A DNA stretch of 5,584 nucleotides from Betaproteobacteria bacterium (GTDB lineage Bacteria; Pseudomonadota; Gammaproteobacteria; Burkholderiales; Usitatibacteraceae), in assembly GCA_025362705.1 (NCBI GenBank), contig JANYFH010000150.1, forward strand, positions 1-5,584. The letters run 5' to 3'. The notes beneath the pieces were generated by a model. It saw only the letters and a program-made list of their open reading frames with translations. It ran no database searches and was not told the DNA's origin. This document shows positions 1-5,584 of this stretch, piece by piece. Numbering within the stretch: the stretch's first letter is position 1; every line of letters begins with the position of its first letter. Both the position numbers and the translations under genes were made by a program.

Positions 1-1484
1 GGGTCTGCAATGACATCCTCAATCGACACATCAGGGTCAGCGATGCGATTCACAAACGAAGAATTCGCGCCGTTTTCAAGCAGCCGTCGAACGAGGTAGG
101 GCAGCAAATCTTCATGCGTGCCCACAGGCGCGTATACGCGGCACGCTGCGCCAAAGTCAGTCACCACGCCCTCATATAGCTCCATGCCCATGCCATGCAG
201 GCGTTGAAATTCGAACTGTGCATTCATGTCAGCGCGCCCGGCGTTTTGCGCCCGTTCGAGTATGGTCGCAACGGTATGCGCGTTGTGGGTCGCGAACTGG
301 CAGTAAAACGCCTCGGGATGCGCCAGCATTTTTGCGGCACAGGCGAGATAAGACACGTCGGTATTCGATTTCCTGGTGAACACCGGATAGCCGCTGAAAC
401 CCTGCATTTGCGCTCGCTTGATCTCGGTATCCCAGTAGGCACCTTTCACCAGCCGCGTCATCATGCGGCGACCGTGTCGCGCGGATAAGGATGTGAGCCA
501 ATCAATGACGTGGCTGGCGCGTTTCTGATACGCCTGCACCGCCAGACCAATGCCCTCATAGCCAACGAATCGCACACTGCCATAGACGGCGGCGAACAAC
601 TCCAGCGAAATTTCCAGGCGCTCAGTTTCTTCGGCGTCGAGTGTCAAGCCAATGCCTCCCTCGTGCGCCATCTCTGCGAGCGCCATCACTTTCGGCAACA
701 ATTCCTTCACGACCCGTTCGCGCTGCGCCAGTTCATAGCGGGGATGCAACGCAGAAAGTTTCACCGAAATGCCGGGCGCCTCAAACACACTTTGGCCGGG
801 CTTCACGGCAGATGAGATCGCCTTGATCGCGTCCTGATACGCAACGAAATAACGCTCGGCGTCATGTGCCGTCATCGCTGCTTCACCGAGCATGTCGTAG
901 GAGTGGCGATATTTCGCCTGGTCATCCGATGTGGCGCGCTGCAATGCGTCTTCAATATTACGGCCCATCACGAATTGCTCGGCCATCAGCTTCATACCCT
1001 GCCGCAACGACGCGCGCACAATCGGTTCACCCGCCTTTGCCGCGAGCCGCGTCAACCAACTACCGACATCGGCAAAACTTTCCGCCGTCGGCGTGACCAA
1101 TTTGCCGGTGAGCATCATGCCCCACGTTCCTGCATTCACCAGCAGCGAATCGGACGCACCCAGATGTTTCTTCCAGTCGCCCTGCGAAAATTTATCCTTG
1201 ATCAGCTTGTCAGCAGTCGCGGCATCGGGAATCCGCAACAGCGCTTCTGCCACGCACATGAGCAACACGCCCTCCTGCGACGAAAGATCGTATTGCGTTA
1301 AAAACGATTGCATGCCGGAATGTTTTTGCTGGCGCGCGCGCACCGATTCGACCAACGTTCGCGCGGTTGCAATCGCGCGTGCATTTGCATCGGGTGCGAG
1401 TTTGGCGACTGGAATCAGTGCATCGAGTGTGCGCGATTCATCTTTGAGGAACGCGTCGCGAAGAGGTAAAAATGATGGGAGCAT
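1..1484 (-). CDS. putA: Bifunctional proline dehydrogenase / P5C dehydrogenase PutA, N-terminal part (cut by window edge)
   Basis: PutA oxidises proline to pyrroline-5-carboxylate with FAD, passing electrons to the membrane quinone pool, and then oxidises the product to glutamate with NAD+. The window holds the first 494 codons; the rest of the proline dehydrogenase end and the whole aldehyde dehydrogenase half lie beyond the left edge. Visible PRODH landmarks: GISVKLSALHPRY at about 238-250, LDAEETERLEIS at 282-293, RLVKGAYWDTEIKRAQ at 344-359, FQRLHGMG at 426-433, and YAPVGTHEDLLPYLVRRLLENGA at 451-473. Residues aligning with E. coli FAD and proline ligands are present: K242, D283, R344, Y451, R466, R467 and E470 (E. 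coli K329, D370, R431, Y540, R555, R556, E559). Residues 1-50 align with about residue 87 onward of E. coli PutA, so the ribbon-helix-helix DNA-binding domain is missing. The ATG is the only usable start, because an in-frame TAA (1515-1517) lies 11 codons upstream. An AGGA sequence about 11 nt upstream is a modest ribosome binding site. Confidence 0.96.
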   Translation of the reverse strand, partial: MLPSFLPLRDAFLKDESRTLDALIPVAKLAPDANARAIATARTLVESVRARQQKHSGMQSFLTQYDLSSQEGVLLMCVAEALLRIPDAATADKLIKDKFSQGDWKKHLGASDSLLVNAGTWGMMLTGKLVTPTAESFADVGSWLTRLAAKAGEPIVRASLRQGMKLMAEQFVMGRNIEDALQRATSDDQAKYRHSYDMLGEAAMTAHDAERYFVAYQDAIKAISSAVKPGQSVFEAPGISVKLSALHPRYELAQRERVVKELLPKVMALAEMAHEGGIGLTLDAEETERLEISLELFAAVYGSVRFVGYEGIGLAVQAYQKRASHVIDWLTSLSARHGRRMMTRLVKGAYWDTEIKRAQMQGFSGYPVFTRKSNTDVSYLACAAKMLAHPEAFYCQFATHNAHTVATILERAQNAGRADMNAQFEFQRLHGMGMELYEGVVTDFGAACRVYAPVGTHEDLLPYLVRRLLENGANSSFVNRIADPDVSIEDVIAD

Positions 1485-1771
1485 GGGTTTGGCGATCCTG
1501 AGGAAGTGCGCGCATTATCTCAAATGCGGGGGCGGTTCACCGGTTCGCCATTACATCGCCTGCCCGCCGCAATAATCAAACAAGTCGATACGGGCTTGAC
1601 AGGAAATTGCGCAGACGCAGCGCTGAAGGACTGCTGGAAAGGCTGGCGACAAACCAGCATTTTGTTGCGTGGATCGCCATTTGGCGCGCCTTCCAGGCAT
1701 AAAGCGCCCGGAACGCCGCGCTAGTGCTTGTATTTAATCTTTGAAGTGATTGCCGGCATCGAACGCGCCAG
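1485..1771. other. Intergenic region between the thioredoxin gene and putA, no gene recognised
   Basis: This 287-bp stretch separates the thioredoxin stop codon from the putA start. It holds the candidate putA promoter, an 8-bp palindrome GGCGCGCC (1683-1690), a CAGCGCTG palindrome (1618-1625) and a small GCTGG-N7-CCAGC hairpin (1642-1658) followed on the plus strand by a weak T-run. No tRNA, convincing terminator for the minus-strand thioredoxin gene, or recognisable protein was found. Reading frames are open on both strands for about 65-70 codons, but their translations are basic, serine-rich and unlike any family I know. Confidence 0.5.
1550..1579 (-). promoter_or_regulatory. Possible sigma-70 promoter of putA
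   Basis: On the minus strand a TTGATT (1574-1579, 4 of 6 to the -35 consensus) is followed after 18 bp by TGTAAT (1550-1555, 5 of 6 to the -10 consensus), about 65 nt upstream of the putA ATG. Just downstream, CGGTTC occurs twice in direct orientation with an 8-bp period (1533-1538 and 1541-1546, plus-strand reading), which could be a regulator site. The evidence is consensus matching only. Confidence 0.25.
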
Positions 1772-2143
1772 CTATGCTGCTTGCGTCGCCTCAGTTGCGA
1801 TTTCCGCGTGCACTTTCGCCATGTCGAGCTCGAGCGATTTCTGCACAACTTGCTCAAACCCGGCTTTTGGCAACATGCCTGCCTGCGAAAAGATGATGAC
1901 TTTTTCGCGAAACACCATCCGCGTGGGGATCGAGCGAATGTTGAATGACGCGGCGAGTTCCTGCTGATCTTCGGTATTGAGCTTGGCGAAGACCACATTC
2001 GGATACTCTTCCGATACCGCTTCAAAGGTCGGCGCGAACATACGGCACGGGCCGCACCACGGCGCCCAGAAATCGACGATCACGGTGTCGTTGTTTTCAA
2101 TGGTTGCGTTGAAGTTTTCTTTGTTCAGTTCGATGATTGCCAT
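1772..2143 (-). CDS. Thioredoxin (WCGPC active site)
   Basis: This is a cytoplasmic protein-disulfide reductase of 123 residues with no signal peptide. It starts MAIIEL and shows VIVDFWAPWCGPC, with the redox cysteines C30 and C33 in WCGPC (29-33). Also present are the buried acidic D24 before the active site, the cis-proline P73 in RSIPT, and the late glycine G89 in SQAGMLPKAGF that matches the GALSK-type turn of E. coli TrxA. At 123 residues it is longer than the usual 105-109, owing to a short charged, Ala/Glu-rich C-terminal tail after about residue 108. The position after IPT carries R and M rather than the usual LLL. It probably represents a secondary thioredoxin rather than the housekeeping trxA commonly found beside rho. 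The gene lies 62 bp downstream of dps in the same direction, so read-through is possible. A GGA about 8 nt before the ATG is the likely ribosome binding site. The stop is TAG. Confidence 0.95.
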   Translation of the reverse strand: MAIIELNKENFNATIENNDTVIVDFWAPWCGPCRMFAPTFEAVSEEYPNVVFAKLNTEDQQELAASFNIRSIPTRMVFREKVIIFSQAGMLPKAGFEQVVQKSLELDMAKVHAEIATEATQAA

Positions 2144-2205
2144 GTTGGGTTCCGGATTAATAGATGATGAGTCAGGAAATGGAGTCGAAACTTACGATTT
2201 CAATC

Positions 2206-2718
2206 TCATTTCTCAAGCAAGGCGCGTAACATCCACGCCGTTTTCTCGTGTACCTGCATGCGCTGCGTGAGCAAATCGGCGGTAGGCTCGTCGCTCACTT
2301 TATCGACGACCGGAAATATTTTTCTCGCAGTACGCGTCACCGCTTCCTGGCCTTCCACCAGCAGCCGTATCATCTGTGTTGCTTCCGGTACGCCGTCGGT
2401 TTCCTTGATTGACGAGAGCTTCGCGTATTCCTTGTACGTGCCGGGTGCCGGGAATCCCAGCGCACGAATGCGTTCGGCGATCAGGTCGACGGCCAGCGCG
2501 AGTTCGGTGTATTGGGTCTCGAACATCAGGTGCAGTGTCTGGAACATCGGGCCCTTCACGTTCCAGTGAAAATTGTGTGTTTTCAGGTAAAGCGTGTAGG
2601 TATCGGCCAACAAATGCGAAAGGCCGTCGGCAATTTTTGCGCGATCCTTTTCACTGATACCCAAATCAATTGGAATGCGTGATACCGCCTTTCCACTCAT
2701 CGCCGCTTTTTTTCCCAT
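2206..2718 (-). CDS. dps: Dps family ferritin-like DNA-protection protein
   Basis: Dps forms a 12-subunit shell that oxidises Fe(II), usually with hydrogen peroxide, stores the iron, and in many species coats DNA in starved or stressed cells. From the ATG the protein has 170 residues, normal for the family (E. coli 167). The inter-subunit ferroxidase ligands sit at the E. coli numbering: H51 in HNFHWNVKGP, H63, D78 and E82 in VDLIAERIRALG; E67 replaces the usual Asp67, a conservative change. The N-terminus MGKKAAMSGK is rich in lysine, like the DNA-binding tail of E. coli Dps. A GTG at 2730 in the same frame would add four residues (VKII), but the sequence GAGTGAAAATCATC before ATG 2718 gives that start a better-spaced ribosome binding site. 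The gene stands 108 bp from the reductase gene behind it, room for its own promoter, and its upstream region contains a GATAG/CTATC dyad. Confidence 0.95.
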   Translation of the reverse strand: MGKKAAMSGKAVSRIPIDLGISEKDRAKIADGLSHLLADTYTLYLKTHNFHWNVKGPMFQTLHLMFETQYTELALAVDLIAERIRALGFPAPGTYKEYAKLSSIKETDGVPEATQMIRLLVEGQEAVTRTARKIFPVVDKVSDEPTADLLTQRMQVHEKTAWMLRALLEK

Positions 2719-2789
2719 GATGATTTTCACTCGTCAAAAAACAACTTGAAGTTTGCGCGACTGACAAGCCGCACACCAATGAATATTTC

Positions 2790-2812
2790 CTATGCATTCG
2801 ATAGCGTCTATC
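2790..2812 (-). promoter_or_regulatory. Dyad upstream of dps, possible OxyR-like or other operator
   Basis: The minus strand reads TTGATAGACGCTATCGAA, in which GATAG-ACG-CTATC (2800-2812) is a perfect inverted repeat. A further ATAG (2790-2793) follows on the same strand. ATAG/CTAT elements are the core of OxyR sites, and OxyR is a known regulator of dps, but the spacing differs from the canonical pattern: 7 nt between the first two elements instead of 11, and 18 nt between the two ATAG instead of 22. TTGATA (5 of 6 to the -35 consensus) overlaps the dyad, yet no good -10 lies at the right distance. The site is 72-94 nt before the dps ATG. Confidence 0.35.
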
Positions 2813-2826
2813 AATTGACCTTATTG

Positions 2827-3399
2827 TCAACCAAGCTTTGCTATCGTCTGCGCCAGTTTTGCGCCCAGCCCCGCGACCATCTTCTTCGTGCGCTCATTGC
2901 TCATATTGCCCGCCGCATCAAACGCCTGACTGACACCCGGCACAGCCACCACAGGCAGCATGAATACGCCCAGATTCGACAGGATGTAGGAGACATGCGG
3001 GAGCGCGCGAATGGTACCGAACGCGCCATTGGACGCACCGAGCAGCCCGCCGATCTTGTTCGCGAAAGGCGCGCTGCCGCTCGCACCATCGACCGACTGC
3101 GACAGCCAGTCGATGGTGTTTTTCAGCAACGGCGTAATCGACGTGTTGTATTCAGGACTGGCGATGAGCAGGCCATTGGCCTGCATCATTTTTTCGCGAA
3201 GCCTCAGCATGTTTTCCGGAACACCATTGGCTTCGTGCCAGTCCGCGTCATAGATCGGCATCGGGTAATCGGCGAGGTTCACCAGTGTCACGGTTGCGCC
3301 TGCATCGCGAGCACCTTCCACGGCAACGTTGAGCACTTTGCGATTCCAGGATTCCTTGCGGGTGCTGCCTGCGAAAGCGAGAATATGTACTTCAGCCAT
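2827..3399 (-). CDS. NADPH-dependent FMN reductase / NAD(P)H quinone reductase, flavodoxin-like fold
   Basis: This is a 190-residue cytoplasmic flavoprotein of the FMN_red family (relatives: ChrR/YieF, SsuE and azoreductase-type enzymes), which use NAD(P)H to reduce FMN, quinones or chromate. The diagnostic parts are the FMN phosphate loop GSTRKESWN (11-19) after a first hydrophobic strand, the SPEYNTSITPLLKNTIDWLS block (81-100) that contacts the flavin, and GASNGAFGTIRALP (121-134). The start is ATG 3399, preceded by TTGGAATTCAA with GGA six nt before the codon. The frame is open further upstream, but that would overlap the end of the pirin gene and add residues that the family lacks. It lies 37 nt downstream of the pirin gene with no terminator between, so it is probably in the same transcript. 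Substrate cannot be told from sequence; a quinone reductase would fit a partnership with the pirin cupins. Confidence 0.92.
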   Translation of the reverse strand: MAEVHILAFAGSTRKESWNRKVLNVAVEGARDAGATVTLVNLADYPMPIYDADWHEANGVPENMLRLREKMMQANGLLIASPEYNTSITPLLKNTIDWLSQSVDGASGSAPFANKIGGLLGASNGAFGTIRALPHVSYILSNLGVFMLPVVAVPGVSQAFDAAGNMSNERTKKMVAGLGAKLAQTIAKLG

Positions 3400-3436
3400 T
3401 TGAATTCCAATTGATGTTGTGGTGATGCGATCTGAA

Positions 3437-4321
3437 CTACGCTTCAGCAAGCGACCCCATCTGCCCGGTCAGGTAAGCTTTTTCGGCGTAACGGATTTGT
3501 TCAACCGAATTCATGACAAACGGTCCATGGAACACCAGCGGACCTTCGGCAGGTGCGCCACCGAGAACCATGATGTGTGCAAGCAGATTGCCATCGTTGC
3601 GCAGCTTGATCGTGCCGGCATTGGAATCTTCATTGACGATGCCAAGCTGCCCGACGCCAAGTTTCGATCCATCCTCCATCATCAACACTTCACCAGCCAT
3701 CACGTAAACGCCCGCCTCCATGCCGGCCGGAATTTCGCCTTGCCATCCTGCACCCGGTTGCAGCGCGACGTGCCATAGAAATAGTGGCATCAATACATCG
3801 GCCGGGCCCTGCAAACCATTGCTTTGTCCTGCAATGACCCGAACGGTTGCACCATCCATCTCAACCGCAGGCACATCCCTGGCCTCGATGCGTTGATAGC
3901 GCGGCTCCATCATTTTCAGTGCGCGCGGCAAACTGGTCCACAGCTGCATGCCGTGCAGACTGAACATCGCTTCGCTGTCGCGACCAAACGGGCGTTCGGC
4001 ATGGACAATGCCACGACCGGACGTCATCCATTGCGCGCCGCCCGCTTCCACACGGCCTTCATGCCCGGTCGAATCACGGTGCGCCATGCCGCCTTCGAGC
4101 AGGTAGGTCACCGTCTCGATACCGGCATGGGGATGCGGCGGAACACCATGCCCGCGCGGGTCGGTCGGCAGCGGGCCGAAGTGGTCAAGAAATACCCACG
4201 GGCCCAGCGATTTTTGACCGGCAGCAGGAAGCGCGCGACGAACCTTCAGGTTATCGCCGACATTCGCCCACTGCGAATCAATGACGCGCGCAAACGGCTG
4301 CGTCGTTGCTGATGTTTTCAT
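3437..4321 (-). CDS. Pirin family protein, 294 residues (two-cupin, metal-binding)
   Basis: Pirins are bicupin proteins that bind Fe or another metal in the N-terminal cupin. Some have quercetin 2,3-dioxygenase activity and others bind partner enzymes or transcription factors. This protein has the family signature: GPWVFLDHFGP at 40-50, PPHPHAGIETVTYLLEGGMAHRDS at 61-84, and QWMTSGRGIVHAE at 97-109. The likely metal ligands H63, H65, H107 and E109 are all present. The C-terminal pirin_C domain follows, including GPLVFHGPFVMNS near the end. The length is normal for human-pirin-like members. The start at ATG 4321 was chosen because AAGGG (4328-4332) lies about seven nt upstream; the open frame before it only overlaps the preceding gene. 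The gene begins 10 nt after the stop of the YhhW-type pirin, so translation of the two is probably coupled. The physiological substrate is unknown. Confidence 0.94.
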   Translation of the reverse strand: MKTSATTQPFARVIDSQWANVGDNLKVRRALPAAGQKSLGPWVFLDHFGPLPTDPRGHGVPPHPHAGIETVTYLLEGGMAHRDSTGHEGRVEAGGAQWMTSGRGIVHAERPFGRDSEAMFSLHGMQLWTSLPRALKMMEPRYQRIEARDVPAVEMDGATVRVIAGQSNGLQGPADVLMPLFLWHVALQPGAGWQGEIPAGMEAGVYVMAGEVLMMEDGSKLGVGQLGIVNEDSNAGTIKLRNDGNLLAHIMVLGGAPAEGPLVFHGPFVMNSVEQIRYAEKAYLTGQMGSLAEA

Positions 4322-4326
4322 TTGTT

Positions 4327-4332
4327 TCCCTT
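4327..4332 (-). promoter_or_regulatory. Ribosome binding site of the 294-residue pirin, overlapping the upstream stop codon
   Basis: The minus strand reads TGAAGGGAAACAAATG, in which the stop codon TGA of the first pirin gene shares bases with the AAGGG Shine-Dalgarno of the second. This fixes ATG 4321 as the start and suggests that terminating ribosomes re-initiate on the second gene. Confidence 0.7.
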
Positions 4333-5030
4333 CATGGAAGATCGAACACCAACACTTCGGCATTCGCACCTTTTTCAATTTGCACATTGTTAACGCCAGT
4401 CAGTTTCGCAGCGTCACCCGCTGAGAGCAATTGACCATTGACCGTAGCGCCTCCCTGCGCGACATGCACGTAGCAGCGGCGACCATTCGCAATCGACAAA
4501 CTGCCCTGCTCGGTGCCGTCGAACAGTCCGGCGTAAAGGTACGCGTCCTGATGGATGACGACCGAGCCTTCGCGACCATCGGGCGACGCCACCAGCTTCA
4601 ATTTGCCACGCTTTGAAGCTTCGCCAAAATGCTTTTCTTCATATGACGGCTTGATACCAAGCACATTTGGCGTGATCCAGATTTGCAGGAAGTGCGTGGC
4701 ACCTTCTTTGGAATGATTGAATTCGCTGTGCGTGACGCCGGTGCCGGCGCTCATGCGCTGCACATCGCCCGGCTTGATTGCGGAGCCATTGCCCATGCTG
4801 TCTTCGTGCGCCAGTGCGCCATCGAGCACGTAACTGATGATTTCCATGTCGCGGTGACCGTGCTTGCCAAAGCCCATGCCGGCGGCGACGCGATCTTCGT
4901 TGATGACGCGCAGCGGCCCGAAGCCCATGTGGTTGGCATCCTGGTAATCGGCAAACGAAAAGCTGTGATAGCTTTTGAGCCAGCCGTGATCGGCGTATCC
5001 ACGCTGGTCGGCTTTTCTGAGTTCAATCAT
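4332..5030 (-). CDS. yhhW: YhhW-type pirin, probable quercetin 2,3-dioxygenase-like cupin
   Basis: This is a 232-residue bicupin protein of nearly the same length as E. coli YhhW (231), which was shown to cleave quercetin. The metal ligands fall at the YhhW positions: H57 and H59 in GKHGHRDMEIISYVLDG, and H101 and E103 in MSAGTGVTHSEFNHS. The N-terminal segment with HGWLKSYHSFSFADYQDANHMGFGPLRVINEDRV is diagnostic for this subfamily. The second cupin (about residues 130-232) is metal-free in known members. The start ATG 5030 is preceded by a strong AGGGAGAG ribosome binding site (5035-5042). It is the first gene of the pirin-pirin-reductase block. An AT-rich 85-bp leader separates it from the DUF952 gene, and this contains three ATTTTG-type half-sites, so a regulated promoter there is plausible. 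True substrate in the cell is unknown; flavonoid cleavage is inferred only from YhhW. Confidence 0.94.
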   Translation of the reverse strand: MIELRKADQRGYADHGWLKSYHSFSFADYQDANHMGFGPLRVINEDRVAAGMGFGKHGHRDMEIISYVLDGALAHEDSMGNGSAIKPGDVQRMSAGTGVTHSEFNHSKEGATHFLQIWITPNVLGIKPSYEEKHFGEASKRGKLKLVASPDGREGSVVIHQDAYLYAGLFDGTEQGSLSIANGRRCYVHVAQGGATVNGQLLSAGDAAKLTGVNNVQIEKGANAEVLVFDLP

Positions 5031-5065
5031 ATTGCTCTCCCTGTTTTTACATTAAGCTAATTTGT

Positions 5066-5107
5066 ATTTTGGGTCATGCACGCCAAAATTCAACTGGAAC
5101 TATTTTG
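5066..5107. repeat. Three alternating ATTTTG/CAAAAT half-sites upstream of the pirin operon
   Basis: On the plus strand ATTTTG (5066-5071), CAAAAT (5084-5089) and ATTTTG (5102-5107) follow each other at an exact 18-bp period with alternating orientation, making two overlapping inverted repeats with 12-bp gaps. The first pair extends to 7-bp arms (ATTTTGG / CCAAAAT), and the outer two copies share TATTTTG. The array lies 36-77 nt before the start of the YhhW-type pirin gene, where an activator or repressor would bind. No regulator gene is in the window, and AT-rich hexamers can recur by chance. Confidence 0.35.
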
Positions 5108-5115
5108 TGAACGCA

Positions 5116-5457
5116 CTAAAACAATTCGACGATGCGACCGTCCCTGGTTGTACTAACGGTGCCGGAATCAAAATCGGAATGGCGCACGATCGCACTCAGC
5201 GGAATCGGACCATAAATATGCGGAAAATCGCCCGATCCGGTGAGGGTTTCGCGCACCAGCGCTGCTCCAAGTGCGCTGTCATCGATTTCCAGCAGCAGCA
5301 ATCGCGTCTTGCCTGCATAGTATTTTTTAGCCGTTCGCGCCACCTGATGACGCTCGGAGCAATGGATAAAACCTTCAGCGGCCAAGTCAGCGCTTGCAAA
5401 AGCGCCTTCGTGTTGAGCGCGCTCCCAGTCAACGGCTTCGGCAATACGATAAATCAT
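5116..5457 (-). CDS. DUF952 family protein
   Basis: This is a small cytoplasmic protein of 113 residues in the DUF952 family, whose biochemical function is not established; some members are annotated as glutathione S-transferase-like without proof. The family features are a start IYRIAEAVDWERA, the segment GFIHCSERHQVARTAKKYYAG (29-49) with conserved His and Cys, a central LLLLEID strand, and the closing block FPHIYGPIPLSAIV (78-91). The ATG at 5457 fits the family N-terminus; a TTG 21 nt upstream would add seven residues but is less likely. GGA nine nt before the ATG is a weak ribosome binding site. The stop is TAG. The gene is divergent from gluQ, with 43 bp between the starts, and lies 85 bp before the pirin operon in the same direction, so read-through into the pirins is possible. 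Confidence 0.9.
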   Translation of the reverse strand: MIYRIAEAVDWERAQHEGAFASADLAAEGFIHCSERHQVARTAKKYYAGKTRLLLLEIDDSALGAALVRETLTGSGDFPHIYGPIPLSAIVRHSDFDSGTVSTTRDGRIVELF

Positions 5458-5500
5458 GGCGGGCGATCCAATTTTCAAGTTCCAGGGTGTCTCTAATATT

Positions 5501-5584
5501 ATGAGCTACGTCGGTCGATTCGCGCCCTCGCCCACCGGCCCCTTGCACTTCGGCTCACTGGTTGCCGCGCTCGCAAGTTATCTC
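5501..5584 (+). CDS. gluQ: Glutamyl-Q tRNA(Asp) synthetase, first 28 codons (cut by window edge)
   Basis: GluQ is a shortened glutamyl-tRNA synthetase relative that attaches glutamate to the queuosine base at position 34 of tRNA(Asp). The visible N-terminus reads MSYVGRFAPSPTGPLHFGSL followed by VAALASYL. GRFAPSPTGPLHFGS holds the class I synthetase HIGH-type signature, here HFGS, and the LHFGSLVAALASY wording is typical of GluQ rather than full-length GltX, which normally reads LHIGGARTAL. The gene continues past the right edge in the same open frame. Only an AGGG about 14 nt upstream resembles a ribosome binding site, too distant to be ideal, so initiation may be weak; the ATG nonetheless fits the family start. 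Confidence 0.9.
   Translation, partial: MSYVGRFAPSPTGPLHFGSLVAALASYL

Noticed and set aside
1529..1560. tRNA-like T-loop wording GGTTCACCGGTTCGCC
   Set aside because: No anticodon arm, acceptor stem or D-arm can be built around it.
864..1575. Long plus-strand open frames (145 and 214 codons) opposite putA
   Set aside because: They are antisense shadows of a clearly real PutA frame; translations are Arg/His/Ser-rich and resemble no family.
1595..1600. Perfect -35 hexamer TTGACA on the plus strand
   Set aside because: No -10 element lies at 16-18 bp, and no plus-strand gene follows.
1642..1665. GCTGG-N7-CCAGC hairpin followed by ATTTTGTT as a rho-independent terminator
   Set aside because: The stem is only 5 bp, the T-run is interrupted and lies on the plus strand, where no gene ends. 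It does not suit the minus-strand thioredoxin gene.
1576..2025. 149-codon minus-strand frame running from within trx into the intergenic region
   Set aside because: Most of it is a frame-shifted reading of the thioredoxin gene, with a highly basic, serine-rich product. Only its tail beyond trx is kept as part of the intergenic finding.
2746..3414. 222-codon plus-strand frame opposite the FMN reductase
   Set aside because: It is fully antisense to a gene with clear family motifs; the Arg/His-rich translation is typical of a shadow frame.
3824..4312. 162-codon plus-strand frame opposite the long pirin gene
   Set aside because: It is a shadow of the pirin coding sequence with no recognisable domain.
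5062..5496. 144-codon plus-strand frame opposite DUF952
   Set aside because: It is antisense to a recognised family gene and ends just before gluQ in another frame; no ribosome binding site or family match.

Overview
The window looks like ordinary chromosome from a proteobacterium, most likely a betaproteobacterium of the Burkholderiales. This rests on moderate GC content and on the familiar look of the proteins (PutA, a Burkholderiales-type secondary thioredoxin, Dps, GluQ). The taxon is inferred from general family knowledge; no database search was possible. I see no phage, insertion sequence, CRISPR array, tRNA or rRNA.

Layout: almost everything lies on the minus strand, so transcription runs from right to left. 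From the right edge: the first 28 codons of gluQ (plus strand, cut by the window end); a divergent DUF952 gene 43 bp away; two pirin genes in tandem (a YhhW-type of 232 residues, then a 294-residue pirin) joined by a 10-nt gap; an NADPH-dependent FMN reductase 37 nt further on; then dps, a thioredoxin gene, and the 5' half of putA, which runs off the left edge. A 287-bp gap between the thioredoxin gene and putA is the only sizeable stretch without a gene. The shorter gaps upstream of the YhhW-type pirin and upstream of dps each contain symmetric sequence that could be an operator.

Functional reading: the middle block is a redox and stress set. It contains two metal-binding cupins (pirins, possible quercetinase-type dioxygenases), a flavin-dependent quinone/FMN reductase, the iron-storing DNA-protecting protein Dps and a WCGPC thioredoxin. 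The pirin-pirin-reductase part is tight enough to be one operon, and dps and trx may be expressed separately or by read-through. PutA (proline to glutamate) is a separate metabolic unit; here it lacks the N-terminal ribbon-helix-helix repressor domain, so it should not autoregulate as E. coli PutA does.

I found no convincing new biological system. The points most worth a second look are the RHH-less PutA, three evenly spaced alternating ATTTTG/CAAAAT half-sites before the pirin operon, the GATAG-ACG-CTATC dyad before dps, and the unexplained trx-putA intergenic stretch.
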